Below, piece after piece: positions 44,920 to 57,293 of a DNA stretch of 64,000 bases. The notes beneath the pieces are model-generated. The model was not told the origin of the DNA. It did not search any database and saw only the letters and a program-made list of their open reading frames with translations. The stretch comes from Gremmenia infestans (taxonomy: Eukaryota > Ascomycota > Leotiomycetes > Helotiales > Hamatocanthoscyphaceae). The DNA lies in contig JAFEVB010000037.1 in NCBI GenBank assembly GCA_032629725.1, forward strand, positions 682,001 through 746,000. The letters run 5' to 3'. The stretch's first letter is position 1, and every line of letters begins with the position of its first letter. The translations under genes and the position numbers were made by a program.

Positions 44920-46469
44920 ATGGCGGAGATAATTGCGCTGATCGGTAGTGGTGTAGCTATCTTGCAAGTAGCAGAGACAGCCACCAAACTATCGAGGCGC
45001 CTGTTCCGTCTCGCCCGACGAATCAGGAGCGCAAGCAAGGAAATCGAGGACTTCGCAATACAGACACAGGTATTTGCTGGGGTCATAGGCACTGCTCATA
45101 TGTCTCTCCAGAACCACAATCGAGCGCAGGGATCCGAGTCTCCGGTTCTACGGTACCTAGACAGCGTTGGCGTATTTAGAAATCTCGTTACAGCTTCTGA
45201 GCGCGTCACTGAGCATACAAAGGCTCTTATGCCGCAGCTGCGCAGTCTTCCTAGTCGTCTTGATCTATTGACTCGGTTGAAATGGGTTATGCAGAGGGAA
45301 GCGGTCAAGGCTATGGGTCCGCGAATGGAATCTGTGAAGACGAGCCTGATGGTTGTCATTGCGGTCATTTCTCTAGAGAAATCAAATCAACAAGAGCAGT
45401 CTGCTCAAGGGGCAGTACAGATTAATGAACTTCATCAAGAGAAGTGGGTATGGCTTAGTTTCTCCCTCTTCTCTGCTAATTAATATCTTTTAACAGCAAG
45501 TATCTGAAACACCTTGTCAAAGGTCTAATGCGAACTCTGACTTTGCAACAAGAACGCGAACGCGAGTACTGGCGCCAAGAGCACCGGTTTTCTTCCTCCA
45601 GATCTCTCGTTCTGCCGGAGCTGGGTATAGAAGATGCCTTGGTGGAACTTGGGGATAGTATGGTAAGGACTGGGACAGCCCCGAGTACAATCCCGGAGCC
45701 GAGACGAACTTCAGTGCGGTCTACAGGCCAGCGGCGCACGCATCGTGAGAATCGGACTCCCGCGCAGTCACGAGAGCCGTCGCACAGGCATCGTCGGCGT
45801 AGATCGCATCCGCATGCAAGTGCGGCTGCGGATGTGCCACCAGCAGCTCCGCCCCCGCCGTCTCCTGCTCCTGCACCCCGTGAAGTTGAAGTCGATTCAC
45901 GACCCACGGCGCACACTTCCCGCTCACCCTCGCCCTCACCCGTGGTCCCTGGATCAAGCCGTCAACTCGAACTCGAACTCGCACCCCTCAACAGCAACAC
46001 CAACACCGATGCCAACCGCAACCATAGTACCTACAGTCTCCACCTCCCCCCCACCTTCCACCCCACAACCAAACACATACAAGTACAAGTTCGCGTCCGA
46101 ACGCTCGACGGTATAATATCCACCCCCGCGCTCCTGATCCCCGACCTCGAGCGCTGCCTCATCCACCAGGACCTCGCTGCACGCATGCGGTACGATGCCA
46201 GTGTTCTGGATGCCGCGGCGTGGATCACGTATGGCGATGGGCAGCGGGAGATGAGTATGAGGGGAATCAAGGCGGTGTGGACGATTGGGGAGTTGGATTT
46301 GGATTTGGATGTAGATGTAGATGCGGAAATGAAACTTGGGAGGAAATTTGAGTTGGAGTGTATTGTCTTCCAGCGCGAACAGGCGGAAGGGGAAGTGAGG
46401 ATTTTCCTGGGCAGGGAATATGCGGAGAAGGAGAGGCAGGCTCGAGCTATCAAGGATAAGGATTCGTGA
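44920..46469 (+). CDS. Stand-alone STAND-type N-terminal (HeLo-like) domain protein
   Basis: There are two exons, 44920-45443 and 45497-46469, with a 53-nt intron (GTGGGT donor), giving 498 aa. The first 65 residues (IALIGSGVAILQVAETATKL, then FRLARRIRSASKEIEDFAIQ) match the helical N-terminal domain that precedes NACHT or other STAND ATPases in fungi. The segment to about residue 200 is also helical. It is followed by a Pro/Ser/Arg/His-rich disordered stretch with a SHRHRRRRSHPH patch. A C-terminal region of about 130 residues (VQVRVRTLDGIIST..., CLIHQDLAARMRYD..., MSMRGIKAVWTIGE...) looks compact and beta-rich. No P-loop ATPase or repeat sensor is present. Related N-terminal domains act in fungal self/non-self recognition and cell death, but this protein's role is unknown. 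Confidence 0.7.
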
Positions 46470-47676
46470 GCAGTGGGTGGGTAGGGTAGGTTTGTGGTGC
46501 ATATATGTGAAGGCTCCCTCCCAGGCAGATCCAGTTCAGTACAAATCGCATTTATTCATTCCAGCCTAAGCAGGTATTTTCCGGTTCTGTACTGGTGCCG
46601 TCTTCTTCCACATGCGGTATTACAGTACAAGTAATCAGACAGCTGGAGTCTGGACCTTTGCAAAAAGCCATCTGGTGTACCAACTTCCAAGCAAGTATCG
46701 CATGTGGAGATTTGCAAAACCGAACAAAAGAAAATACAGCCAATCGTGGATAAATTGGTGCAGCGTGGTGTGACCATACTCGAGCGGCGAGGCGAACCGC
46801 ATTCAAGAAATCCTCCGACGCCACTGCGAGAAGTAATTACCTGTGAGACAGATGGATGGAGGAGATGAGACGGGTATCGGAATTAGAGAGAGGGTACATG
46901 GACTGTGGGACTGAATTGCCTGTATGTACATGTACAGTGTACCCCTTTTACGAAATCGGAAATCCTACCATCTGCAGTCCTGGACTCGGGTAGTTTCCAC
47001 AGTAGGTATGTATTGGAGTGATTAGTTATGGTATGGTATGATTGGTATTAATACATTTAACTGAGTTCTAGTTGGCGGATCTATTCTTGAAGTTGGAATT
47101 GGGGAGGATAAAGTGGTGGCGGTTTTTAGACGGCTAAATACAGAGGTCTGGAAAGTAAGTAGTACATGCACATTGGGCTGGATGAGGCTCGAGAGAAGGA
47201 GAGGGATGGCGATAGGGATAGGGGGGATCCGGAGAAGGAAAATAACAGCCATGCATATGATGGATGGATCAATGGGGAGTTTGGATGCAGTGAACCTACA
47301 CTACTGTACTGCACTGCACATGTCGATATTCACCTATTGGTCTAGGCTCTTGCTTTTTTATATCGATCAAGGTAGAATTCAGGTACTGGACGTTCGTTCC
47401 TAAGCAGGTAGAACATGGACCTATTCACATTCACACTGACGATTCCCGGCACAAGCTACCTACCTCAACCACCACAGCGTAGCCTCGTCAACAAGTCGCT
47501 GCGCGCGCAGTATCTTTTCCATTCGTTTGATTGTTGATTGCCAGCCCTCTCCTCTTTCCCTTGCTAGAAATTCCTTTTGATTTGATTTAATCATACCATA
47601 CAGATTCTTCAATCGTCCACAGTCGTTAAATTATCAGCGGCTTTACCTCGCCTTGTCTTGTCTCGTTTTTACACCT
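46470..47676. other. Intergenic, no gene seen
   Basis: This is 1.2 kb with short low-complexity frames only. The last 250 bases are C/T-rich and form the promoter of the surface-protein gene. Confidence 0.55.
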
Positions 47677-49562
47677 ATGGCTCGTCCCCTTTGGCTCTGG
47701 CGCTGGTGCGTCCTCTACACCTATACCTACACCTCGGCCTCAGTCTCAGCTCTACCGTGGATTGGCCCGGCGCAGACGTATACTGCGACCGCGACGGCGG
47801 ATTGGACTCCAGCGCCTTCGAATGGAGTAGATATACGGGAGCTTTTCGGGAGAGATAGTTATCCGAAGAATCTTTGTGGGTGGTACGTTAAGTTGCATTC
47901 ATTGCTTATAACCTGTCCAGATTCTCCTAATTATTAGATTAATTACTTCATTCACTTTACTTCAATGGACGATGCTAACTCTGTGTTGTGTTGTGTTATG
48001 TAGGCAAGGCCCTACCTATCAAGGCGCGTACTGCGGGTCTGATTCCTCGTGTGCTTGGTTTACCGATATCAGTGTTGTGGGATGTTGTTCGATTGGGGGG
48101 TCGTGTGATGCGGTGTATACGTCTTGTAGAGAGGGGCCTGGTGCTCGACAGAGTTCTTCGGATCCTGGGGCGAAGACTTGGTAATATGCCTTCATTCCTT
48201 TCATTTCATTTCACTTCATTCCCTCGAGCTCAGCTTGGAAGTCTATATCAAGTAGGTTTGGGTTAACATGTTCGCAGCACGAGCGATCAACACTGTTATC
48301 GCAATTCGTTTCCCAATTCGTTCTATCAGTATGGATGTGGGAGTACGTCGACGGGCCAAACGGTCGTTACGTCTTACTCGGGTATCAATCCCCAGTTCTC
48401 GATTTATATCACGTATACTGGAGGTTCTGGAGCTGGAGCTGCCGCGAGTTCTTCTACATCAACAGGCATAAATCACGAACAAAGTACCTCTCAAGCCCCT
48501 GCTTCTGAACCTGGCGACGGCGAAAGTACTGCGACTCGGACTTTTTTTGCAGCAAGTTCTACGACGAGTTCTACGACAAGCTCTACGACAAGTCCAACAA
48601 CTTCGGGTTCCTCCACAGCTTCGTCAACGACGGCGAGCTCTTCTAAAGACCCTAGCTCCAATGCTCCTTCAGCTGCCCCTAGTTTCAATAACCTAGCACC
48701 TGCACCAGCACCAGTGCCAGAACCAACACCGAATCCCTCCAGCGGCCTCTCGATAGGCAAAAAGATTGCCATCGGTGTCGTCGCAGGAGTGACAGTAATC
48801 ATCGCCGTTGCATTAATCATATACTGCCTCCTATTCCGCCACCGCAAGCAAAACAAAACCGTTCAATCCGCCTCTAACACCTCAGCAGACGGAGATCCCC
48901 AGGCTGATCTTCCATATGAGCTAAAGGGCAGCGACACCATGCCCGTAGAAATGGACCAGAACAATGCCCGGCAAACGAACGTGCTACAGCACCAGCACAT
49001 GTACACGCCACTCTCAGGAGCGCCGGAACACCAATACCAAAACCAAAATCAAAATCCCCAGGAATTGGAAAATACAAGTACCAATTCGCCCGTGCCGTCC
49101 TACAGTACATATGCATGGCCTCTCCAAAGCTCCACCGCAACAGCATCTCCAGCCGTCTCCCCACGCTCCTCTCCACCTCATCAGGACCAGAATCAGCAGC
49201 AAAGCCCTACGCACACAACGACTCTCTCAGCAGTCTCCCCGCAGTCATCTACCGCCATATCATCGACACCGACACCAACTATGACCATAACATCACCCAC
49301 ACCAACACTAACCACAGCATCCCTCGCACTACCTACCACGCACCTCCCTGATCGCGACGTCTTCGAGCTACCCACCGAGCGCCCCATCCCTGTCTCGAAC
49401 TCCAGCTCAGCCGGTCTCGCTATCTCGCATGTCCTACCAGAACCAGATACCGGGCGGCCGACGACGCATAACGGTAGCTCGCTGCAGATGGCGGAGGAGA
49501 ATTTACTGCGGTTGCGTAGGGAGAGGGAGCGGGGGGTTCAGGTGCGGAAAGATGGGTTATGA
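47677..49562 (+). CDS. Secreted-domain, cysteine-rich single-pass surface protein
   Basis: There are three exons, 47677-47882, 48004-48180 and 48278-49562, giving 555 aa. The signal peptide is residues 1 to about 27 (WLWRWCVLYTYTYTSASVSA). A cysteine-rich outer domain follows (LCGWQGPTYQGAYCG, SDSSCAWFTD, VVGCCSIGGSCDA, then HCYRNSF), assembled only by splicing. Next come a Ser/Thr-rich stalk (TTSSTTSSTTSPTTSG), likely O-mannosylated, one transmembrane helix (IAIGVVAGVTVIIAVALIIYCLLF), a basic RHRKQNK border, and a long Gln/Ser/Pro/Thr-rich cytoplasmic tail of about 240 residues. This topology is like yeast Wsc/Mid2 cell-wall sensors, but the cysteine pattern is not a WSC domain. Such proteins are common in filamentous ascomycetes and mostly uncharacterised. 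Confidence 0.82.
48549..48610 (+). repeat. Ser/Thr codon tandem repeat in the stalk
   Basis: Imperfect 12-nt units of the form AGTTCTACGACG/AGCTCTACGACA encode repeated SSTT inside the stalk of the surface protein. They probably vary in copy number between isolates. Confidence 0.7.
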
Positions 49563-50114
49563 TGGGGGGTGAGGGGAAGGGGTTGGGGAAGTTGAGGAGG
49601 GAGGGAGGGAGGGAGATGAAATGTATAAGCAGATAATGAAGATATGATAGATATGGCAGGCCCTAGGTGGCAACAGAAAAAAAGAACAAAAGAATTGTGA
49701 GACTACGACGTGTTTAACATACAAAAAGAGATCTTTAGCGGCGAGGGTACTCGACCTCCATATTCTTCGTGCCGATACTTGATAGAGCCACTCGATTCAA
49801 TTGATTGAAGAAACCACTATACCAGCCAAAAGATACGCGTACTCCGCTCTACCACTATATAAGCATCGCCCAACCTGCAATCGATGCATTTCCCATCTAT
49901 CTATCATTCACCCCAAAATAAACTGGCGCGTAACGTTCCAAGAGGAGAGGTTAGCTGGAGGAAATTTCCAGAATAACTGCGCTTGCTTATGCGGAAGTCA
50001 ATTAAGATCTCTCCTCGGCGCCTTTCCTGAAACCCTGGATATATATATATATGCGTCTTATAAATGTACCTATAAAAAGAAAAAGAAATATGTCTTTAGT
50101 CCGAGCAAAATACA
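49563..50114. other. Intergenic entry to AT-rich block
   Basis: This is the 3' flank of the surface-protein gene, with a GGGA repeat near 49598-49615 and a short AT dinucleotide run near 50038-50052. There is no gene. Confidence 0.55.
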
Positions 50115-50297
50115 ATGTTCGACACAAATAGGTACGCAAGTCTAGATGCTACTTGGGTTGAAATTGACCTAGCTCCTTATTACAACGCACTTCCGCAGAC
50201 GATCAAGGACGCCATAACGGCCACGAGAGAAATGGGCCTAGATTGTCTGTGGGCAGATACTCCATTCAATCGTGTGTTAACAGAAATAAGGCAATGA
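50115..50297 (+). pseudogene. Fragment of a HET (heterokaryon incompatibility) domain gene
   Basis: The 60-codon frame contains LPQTIKDAITATREMGLDCLWAD. HET domains carry a matching LPxTIxDAIxxTRxLGxxYLWID block. The conserved D-x-x-C-I-x-Q continuation is missing, and the frame closes soon after. The flanks are AT-rich with no upstream or downstream HET sequence that I can detect. I read it as a short relic, probably mutated or deleted, and not an expressed protein. Confidence 0.6.
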
Positions 50298-51896
50298 TGA
50301 GAGGCGATAGGAAAAAGCAATTCGCGGATAAGGATAAGATCTACGGAGGAGCAAGAGGTGGATCTGCCTATGATGGGTTATAGAGCCCAACAACGAAGTT
50401 GTAGCCTCGACCTGCACGAGGACCTGCACGTGAATAACTGGTCTGCATAACGTACTTTGAGTAGAATTTGGAAAACGCACCTGGGCATAGGTACGAAGTC
50501 GCGTAAGCTCCTTTGAGGTTATACCTTCGTACAGTACTTAGGTAGTAATCTTACTATATATACCGCGAGTCTGTGAATTTTTGTGGGTAGGTCGTACTGT
50601 ATGTCCCTGACTGAGCTTAGTCCAAAACGAGCATAATATAACGGCCAATTTCCTGTTCTAGGTAGGCTAAATTGTAATATCTATGCTAAAATTTTCAGAA
50701 CTCCATTTCTTGCGAAACGGGTACGGCGATCCCTGGGATGCTGCTAGGGTATACGTACATAGGTACATGTGGAGATCTACCCACGACGACGACGATGTTA
50801 AGAAGTGTGCTTAATTTTGTCGTCTTTGGCAATTACACCTCTCTTTACTATACTTAGAGCAAGGCAAGCGAATATCGCGTGGTTCAGTACTCTAAGTAAT
50901 ATGTCTTCACATCCTTAATCCGCATCTCACATATTATCCCTCTAATTACGTTCCTAGCAAGACCATACTATCCTTACTATAAACAACCCTAGATCCAAGA
51001 TCGAGCATTTGTAAGTTGTCCTCAACTACAATTTCTCTCCATCCTCCTTCTCACATGCTCGAATATTGTGGTGGGCTGCAGACGGAAGAAAATCACGTGG
51101 ATTTGGGCTGCAACTTGGCCGTGACAGCCCTTATATGAAAGGGGGCTTTTTCTATAGGTATCTTAGAACCACATCTTCTACGCACTCACTTAATACACAG
51201 GAATCTATATGTATGAACTGAATATGATGATACTGAATTAATATCAATTATTGAAATACTTTTAGCATCTATGAAGTCCTACCTAAGGTTTAAAGATATA
51301 AGCCTATGGCTTATAACCACTAGCTTTGAGCATCTGATTAGTTGAGGGTGGGAGTTCTACTTTAGTGGGGGACCTGCTTTTCAGAGAGGGGACTATGTAT
51401 CCCAACTTATACAGTATCTAGCAAAAGTGAGCAGAGCAGATATAGGGCTCTGAATAAAGGCGACAGTATCTAATAACATATTAGACTAATAGTACTTATA
51501 ACATTATTCCTGCCGTTCAGCTGTCAAGAGATGGCATGACTCCAATTAAGTGTTTACAAGGATTTATCATAAATAGGGGGGTGGAGTGACTTGGGCGTCT
51601 TGATCAACAACCTAAATTTGTATAGGTAGTCACTTCACTCGAGGGACGACCTAGTATTATCTCAGATTAAGAATCTATTTTTATACTATCAAATCCTCCC
51701 AAGCCCAAATTTTTAATTGATTGCTACCAATCCAACAAATAAATTCCGAATTCTTCAAACAACCGGTTTTTTTTTCAATTCAGATCAAGTGGTCCGATAC
51801 AAATTAGTACCGGCGAAAGAGGTACCACATCACAGCTTGAAGTAATCATGGGAGCATAGGATCGAGATCTCACGGTTCCCTACCACAAATCTGTCT
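50298..51896. other. AT-rich gene-free stretch
   Basis: No coding region is supported. The sequence is AT-rich with many TA steps and stop codons in all frames, consistent with old mutated repeats. The left end may hold further HET-gene debris that I cannot prove. Confidence 0.5.
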
Positions 51897-52705
51897 CTAG
51901 AGGCTGCTACAGTTGCTCTGAGTAGTGAGAGCATCATTGATCAGAGTGACCGCCCCATTTAGCGCACACAAGACGCCGTTGTTAGACGCGCCATTCTTAA
52001 CAGCCACCTAGTGTGAAGTTCCCGAGTTAGCATCAAGTCATATGGTTAATCTGTAACATGGTTGGAGACAACGAATGATGTTCTTACAGATGTGTACGCA
52101 AGTATATTTGCTTGCAGAGCACTTGCAGCCCCAATTGTTGCGGAGGATCCAACAATTATGTAGACGTTACAAGCCTGTGCTCCATTGAGCAACAGAATCT
52201 GTGAAGCAGCAGCGGCCTCAAAAGTCGTCGCCAGTAGGAAAATAAACTGTCCAGTGGCATTCGTTGCTCCATCCAAAGTGACAGCACCTGTCAGCGACCC
52301 TGCAGAGGTGGGAAACGTATAGACGCCGGGAGGGAGGGTCATGCCTCCCAGATCAGCTGCAGGGAGGGCAACAGTTGGGCCAGCAGCCCGTGCATTGTTG
52401 TATGCTGAGAGACAAGCATCTTCCGCGAGGCAAGCAGCTGTCCCACCAGCAGATGTGGTGCCAGTGCATACTCCGGGAGGGAATCCAGTGATTGCTGTAC
52501 CAGGGCAGGTTCCGCAATTCCCAGTAATCAGGGTGTTTCCAGTGCTGGTCAAAGTCGTATGTGCAATTGCGCCCCAGCTACTGGCAAGGCCCATACTGAG
52601 GGGGACAAAACGCTTTTCGATATGCTCGAGAGAAGGATGAGAGAGCGAAACTCCGATCTGAGTCGCAAGTACTGCGAGGTAGGTGAACTTGAGAGTGTGA
52701 TACAT
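51897..52705 (-). CDS. Secreted ice-binding-type protein (DUF3494 fold)
   Basis: There are two exons, 52705-52088 and 52007-51897, with an 80-nt intron (GTAAGA donor, CTAAC branch, TAG acceptor), giving 242 aa. A signal peptide (YLAVLATQIGVSLS) is followed by HIEKR, a possible Kex2 site. The mature part has the DUF3494 signatures: SSWGAIAHTTLTSTGNTLITGN, PGTAITGFPPGV, LGGMTLPPGVYTF, GAVTLDG, GQFIFLLATT, LLNGAQACNVYIIVGSSATIG and ALQANILAYTS. These proteins fold as an irregular beta-helix, and many bind ice, protecting cells or shaping brine channels in frozen habitats. Some members have no known ice activity. The second exon supplies NGVLCALNGAVTLIND, the usual end. The family is known for repeated horizontal transfer between bacteria and eukaryotes. 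The gene stands alone in an AT-rich block. Confidence 0.92.
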
Positions 52706-55700
52706 TTTGCTGGTGTCGTAGGGTCTTGCTGATCGAATTCTAGAAGTAATGATGGAAATCTTAAATGAGTGGATGATGTTTGATATTTTTGTTTCTTCGC
52801 ATGGTGGGAAAGGGTTTCTTATATAACCAAGCCTTATCCATGGCTAGCAATGATTCTCATAGCTTAGAATCTGTAAATATCTCGAAGGGAAAGCATTTGA
52901 CCCTCAAAGTTTGTCGACTCAGACCCTTATAGGTCTCACCACCAGAATCTGTCCATGCACGGAGGGTCCTAACGTGGCTAGGTACCGACCTATGCAGCAT
53001 AATTCTGTGGCGTGCGGGGCGTGCCGTACTTCGGACTAAACCCCCAGTAAAAACAAGCTGATGTGTTCCAGTAGAGCCTCCTAGCCTATTTGCATACCGG
53101 ATAAAAGGGGTGCTCGTCAAAATTCTCCTCTACGAGCCCTTTCCATAGCTGGCGAGGAATAATCTTGAGAATTTTGTAAATAGAAAACAATACGTACGTT
53201 AAGCAGGCACTGGTTATATTCAAACCCTCCGCGTCTTAGTGATATTCTTAAGGGCAAATGAGAAAACGTGTATAAGTCTTTGGGTATGGCACAGTTTAGA
53301 TACTTCTAGTTAGGCAATATGGAGAAGAGCGGACTAGGTAGTATGTTGTCTTATTGCATATTATATGGGTCCAATAAAGTTTAAGGTTATGTTAGGGCCA
53401 TCTGATGTGGCGATCTCCACGTTTTAGTAATATAATGAGATTGCTTAATTGAAAGGTTATTGCTTTGTAGGTTCTCGAAGTACTCTAGAGATTAGACAGC
53501 CGGGAATTATAATTACTAGAAGAAATTTGAGCTTTCCAGGGGTAAATAGCTTCGAATTGTGCTAGTTCTTAAGTATTTATACCAAATTCCTATAGATTTA
53601 TACTTGATTATGCTATACTTATACTTTATACTGATTCCATGTTATTACTTATATAGCCTCACATTTCTTATATTAATGCCATATGATATACTAACATCTA
53701 TAATCCAGTCTACGTAAAATGTCATTAAATGATTATTAGATACTGCCTTTTCTTATACTCTGCATAAAAATCAAGTCACGTTAAAAACCACCCCCACGTG
53801 TTCTCAAAAAAGCAATATAACCAGTCCGACTCCGGACCAGTTGTGTTAAGCTTACTGAATCAATTGTGACATTCATTGTTAAATGTCTCAGAGTTGCTTT
53901 GTACGTGTCGTACAATTGCACTGGGCTTTTGGGTGGCAGCACTTACCTTACGAGGCCTTGCAGAGATCTGCTCATAGTGCTACCATGACATGCGTATAAA
54001 TTCCTAAGAGCTAAGCTCGAAGCCTTGGAATTTTTGAGGCGTCGTTAAGTTACGTGTGCAAGAACTTTTCGGGCAGGTACGGGGTAGTAAGACGCCCCGG
54101 CGACCGGTATGCGGGACTAGCCGACGTATCTTGGATCCTGAGGGAGCTATTTTTTGCCCTTTTATCCGAAGTATCTATGATTGGACGTCCCATTAATGAC
54201 CCTATATTATTACATCCGGAACGGTTAGGGCTGAGGGTTACGCAATAGTGGTTAGGTTTAATCTAGGTATTTAGGAGTCCTATACAGCGCTGGTCTAATA
54301 TTCAAGTATATATGCATTATACTCTTTGCAAAGCGAACCGCTCTAGCATAGTATCTATAGATGAGAGCAAGAATTCAAAGATTTCTCGGATACATGGATA
54401 GAAAATAACAGGACACGTCGTAAACTTCGGAAGGGCTTTATTAGAACGCAGGAAGGTTACCATAAAAACGGCCCTGGGTGAAAGCACTCACGTAAAGGAA
54501 CTATGGCCTAGACTTCACTTCCAATATGAAGGTGCAGCTTCCTGCACTGTAGGACCTGTACATTAGCGGCATCTTAGGTTCAAACTGCCTAATCTCGTAA
54601 TGTCTCAGGCGATCACCTGCTACGTTTAAATTCTCCTCATTGCTTCAACGAGATGGATTTCTTTGTAGTACACCATCTGATTATATTTCACTTCGAACTA
54701 AAAGCTCAGTTTCGATGTCTGGTTTTACAAAGTAGTGGCGTGTTGTGTAGAAAGGGGTAGCGCTAAACTAACTTTGTCACATTTAGCGAGACGCTACGTT
54801 ACTCAGCGCCCTAAGCCAGTCAGGCCCCTCGTGATATAGAACTTTCTTTTCTGAATCAAGTTCATGAAGAAACAATAGCGCATGAATTCTTCGATGGGAC
54901 CTCATTCTGTGAAAGTTGTGCTCCCAACCCCCCAGGTCTCTGCAGCCATATTATCAGGCAATTATTTAGAAAGACTCTAAACTGATTCGCTTTCTGACTA
55001 CATGACTTCAACTAGAATAGCTATTCTTGGGATCATATGAGTTCACTTCCGGCGTCGAGCCACTGCAGGAAGCGCAACTTGAGAGTGTTTGTTGGGCGTC
55101 AGTCTAACGCTACGCTTGCAATGCTTCGATCCACTTCTCTGGTTTTTTCCGTTAAGATTTTGCGAACTCACCAAATAGGGAACAATACCGCATGCCCTGC
55201 ACGGCACCTATTTACCGTTCTGAGAAAAGAGCACAAGTCATCCTGGATATCAGTCTCGATTGCTCTTTTCATAGGACAGCCCATCTTCCAGCGCCGCTTC
55301 ACTCCTCAACACCGTACCACTGCTATCTTCTTCATATTCTTTCTTATAAATGGCGTCCACATCGCCCAAAGTACTATTGGCATTAAACAGATGATTTTGA
55401 AGCAACGAGGCTCTACCTGCACCTGCTGACCCGTGTCAATTAACCCATTGACTAGTCGAGAGTTTCTTCTACCCGTGGTGCTTTAGAACCATTCCTCTGA
55501 CTCGATTTGCTAGGTCCCAGTTTGTGGCAACTGGCCAGCAGCTGCCAGTCTCAAGAGCGCTTGAGATCACTAGATATAGAGACAAGATCCCCAATAGAAT
55601 CTTAATTTGCAAATGTGTTTTACTTCTTCCGAAAGCCCGCTGGTAGAAGACAGAAATGCTAACTTAGGAAGGATAGCTGAGAAGTTGTAGATGAATGTCA

Positions 55701-57293
55701 AGGTGGAAGTTTCTTGAAGCCAGCATCGAAATAGGAGGGGTTAGTCGAAAATTATATGTGATTACTGATATCCAATACTAGAATTAATCAATGCGTTTGT
55801 TTGCGAAATCGGGATTCCTGTTTTTAATCATAAGCATTAGGAAGAAAAAATGGGGGGATTTACCAATTGCAACGCCGAGAATTGCTATTTGCAAAAACAA
55901 GATACGAGAACCAGAGTATCATCGTATTCCCATTTCACATTGACTATCTTTTTTGAATTGCACCAGAGTGCAACGAAGGTTATTTGAATAGCCAGAAAAA
56001 CTAAAGTGAAGACGAGCGTAGTGTGCCCGCTATATACCGAGTCAAATCCATCGGGAGCAATTCCGGCTGAACCCGAACCTCCAGCAGGAATCCGCGCGAA
56101 TTGGAATGATAGATTATACTGGCCCTGTTTTGATACTTTACTTTAGTTTAGTAGTGTTTAAAGCTAGGGGAGAGAGGTTGGAGACCTCCTCCAAGCCTCC
56201 CTGGGGGCTTGGGTGCGTGACTAGTTAGGTAGTTACAAGTGTATATACAAAACCCAGAAGCCAAATCTCAGCCATGAAGGCGCCAGGAAAGTGCCCATGC
56301 AGTTAGTCTTTTCCCTCCTCGTTTCGATACTTGAAGGCCGAATACATAATATATGGAGCGTAACACTACCGCGAGCTCTAGAATACCATTAAGGGGATAA
56401 TCGTCATAAGGTTGAAGGCAGAGAAATAAAGTAAGGGAAGTAGATGGATATAGGTGTCTGCAGTTATGACCACCCAGAAAGTTAGTCGCCTTCGCTTTAG
56501 TATTCACTGGCTATAACGAACTGTGGTATCTTTCAGATTCACTTCATCTCTCTAACATTCCATCTTCCATCTTTCGATCTCTTGCAGTCTCTCGCACTTG
56601 CATCCCTTCTTACCGATCTTCCCCAGCAGCCCTCCCTTCTCTTCACTTCTTCGACCAGGAGTACGTACACACCCTCTCAAACATCTCAAAGAGAGATCCC
56701 ATCATCAATTCCACTCGCCAAGTCAGTTCGGTCCCCGTTCAAGTCTTCACAAAGTCTCTCTATCAAGCAGCTTATCTCGCAGTTCGTCCTAATTCCGCGG
56801 TAGCATACCGTCCTCGCCATTTTCCGCGTTCTTCTTTGCGAGGAAGACACACTTGGCTATTCAACGTCTGACAATATACCATTCAAGACTTGGCACATTC
56901 AATCGCAGCAAGAGACTTTTCCATTTTCCTTTCAGCTTTGGGGAACACAGCGTTGCTCAACTTCGAATTTGTTGAAGACGAGAAATAATGAGGGTGAGCT
57001 TTTCAAATTCGCTTTCTCGATTATGTTGCTAACACTAAACTATGAAGTGGTTCGCTGAGCGACTACATTGACTTGCAGTGGTCGTCGTCTTTACAACCGA
57101 GAACGAAGATTGCAAAGGCAGGCTAGCACAGCAACTTGTTTTGAGCCTTTGCTAATTTTTTTTTCGTAGTCAAAGTTTCATTCGTTGATAGACTCCAATC
57201 ATTATACGAGCAAACGTGGGCAGCTAGCTGTATTTCAGAGCGTTTTGAATCCGACACATCGTCTAGCTGCTTGTCTCCAAACCTGCAGTTAAG
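52706..57293. other. AT-rich gene desert
   Basis: In 4.6 kb I find no gene I can support. Frames at 54054-54248 and 55037-55429 are open but carry no domain or splice partner. An inverted repeat (CCAAGCC, 8-nt loop, GGCTTGG) lies at 56191-56212. The AT-rich, stop-rich composition fits decayed repeats, possibly altered by repeat-induced point mutation. The last 600 bases are more C/T-rich and probably form the promoter and spliced leader of the next gene. Confidence 0.5.

Noticed and set aside
45954..46502. 182-codon minus-strand frame opposite the STAND-type gene
   Set aside because: It is the antisense shadow of a repetitive Asp/Leu/Asn-coding stretch on the plus strand.
54054..55429. Two open frames in the AT-rich desert
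   Set aside because: No domain, no coherent hydrophobic or helical pattern, no splice support.
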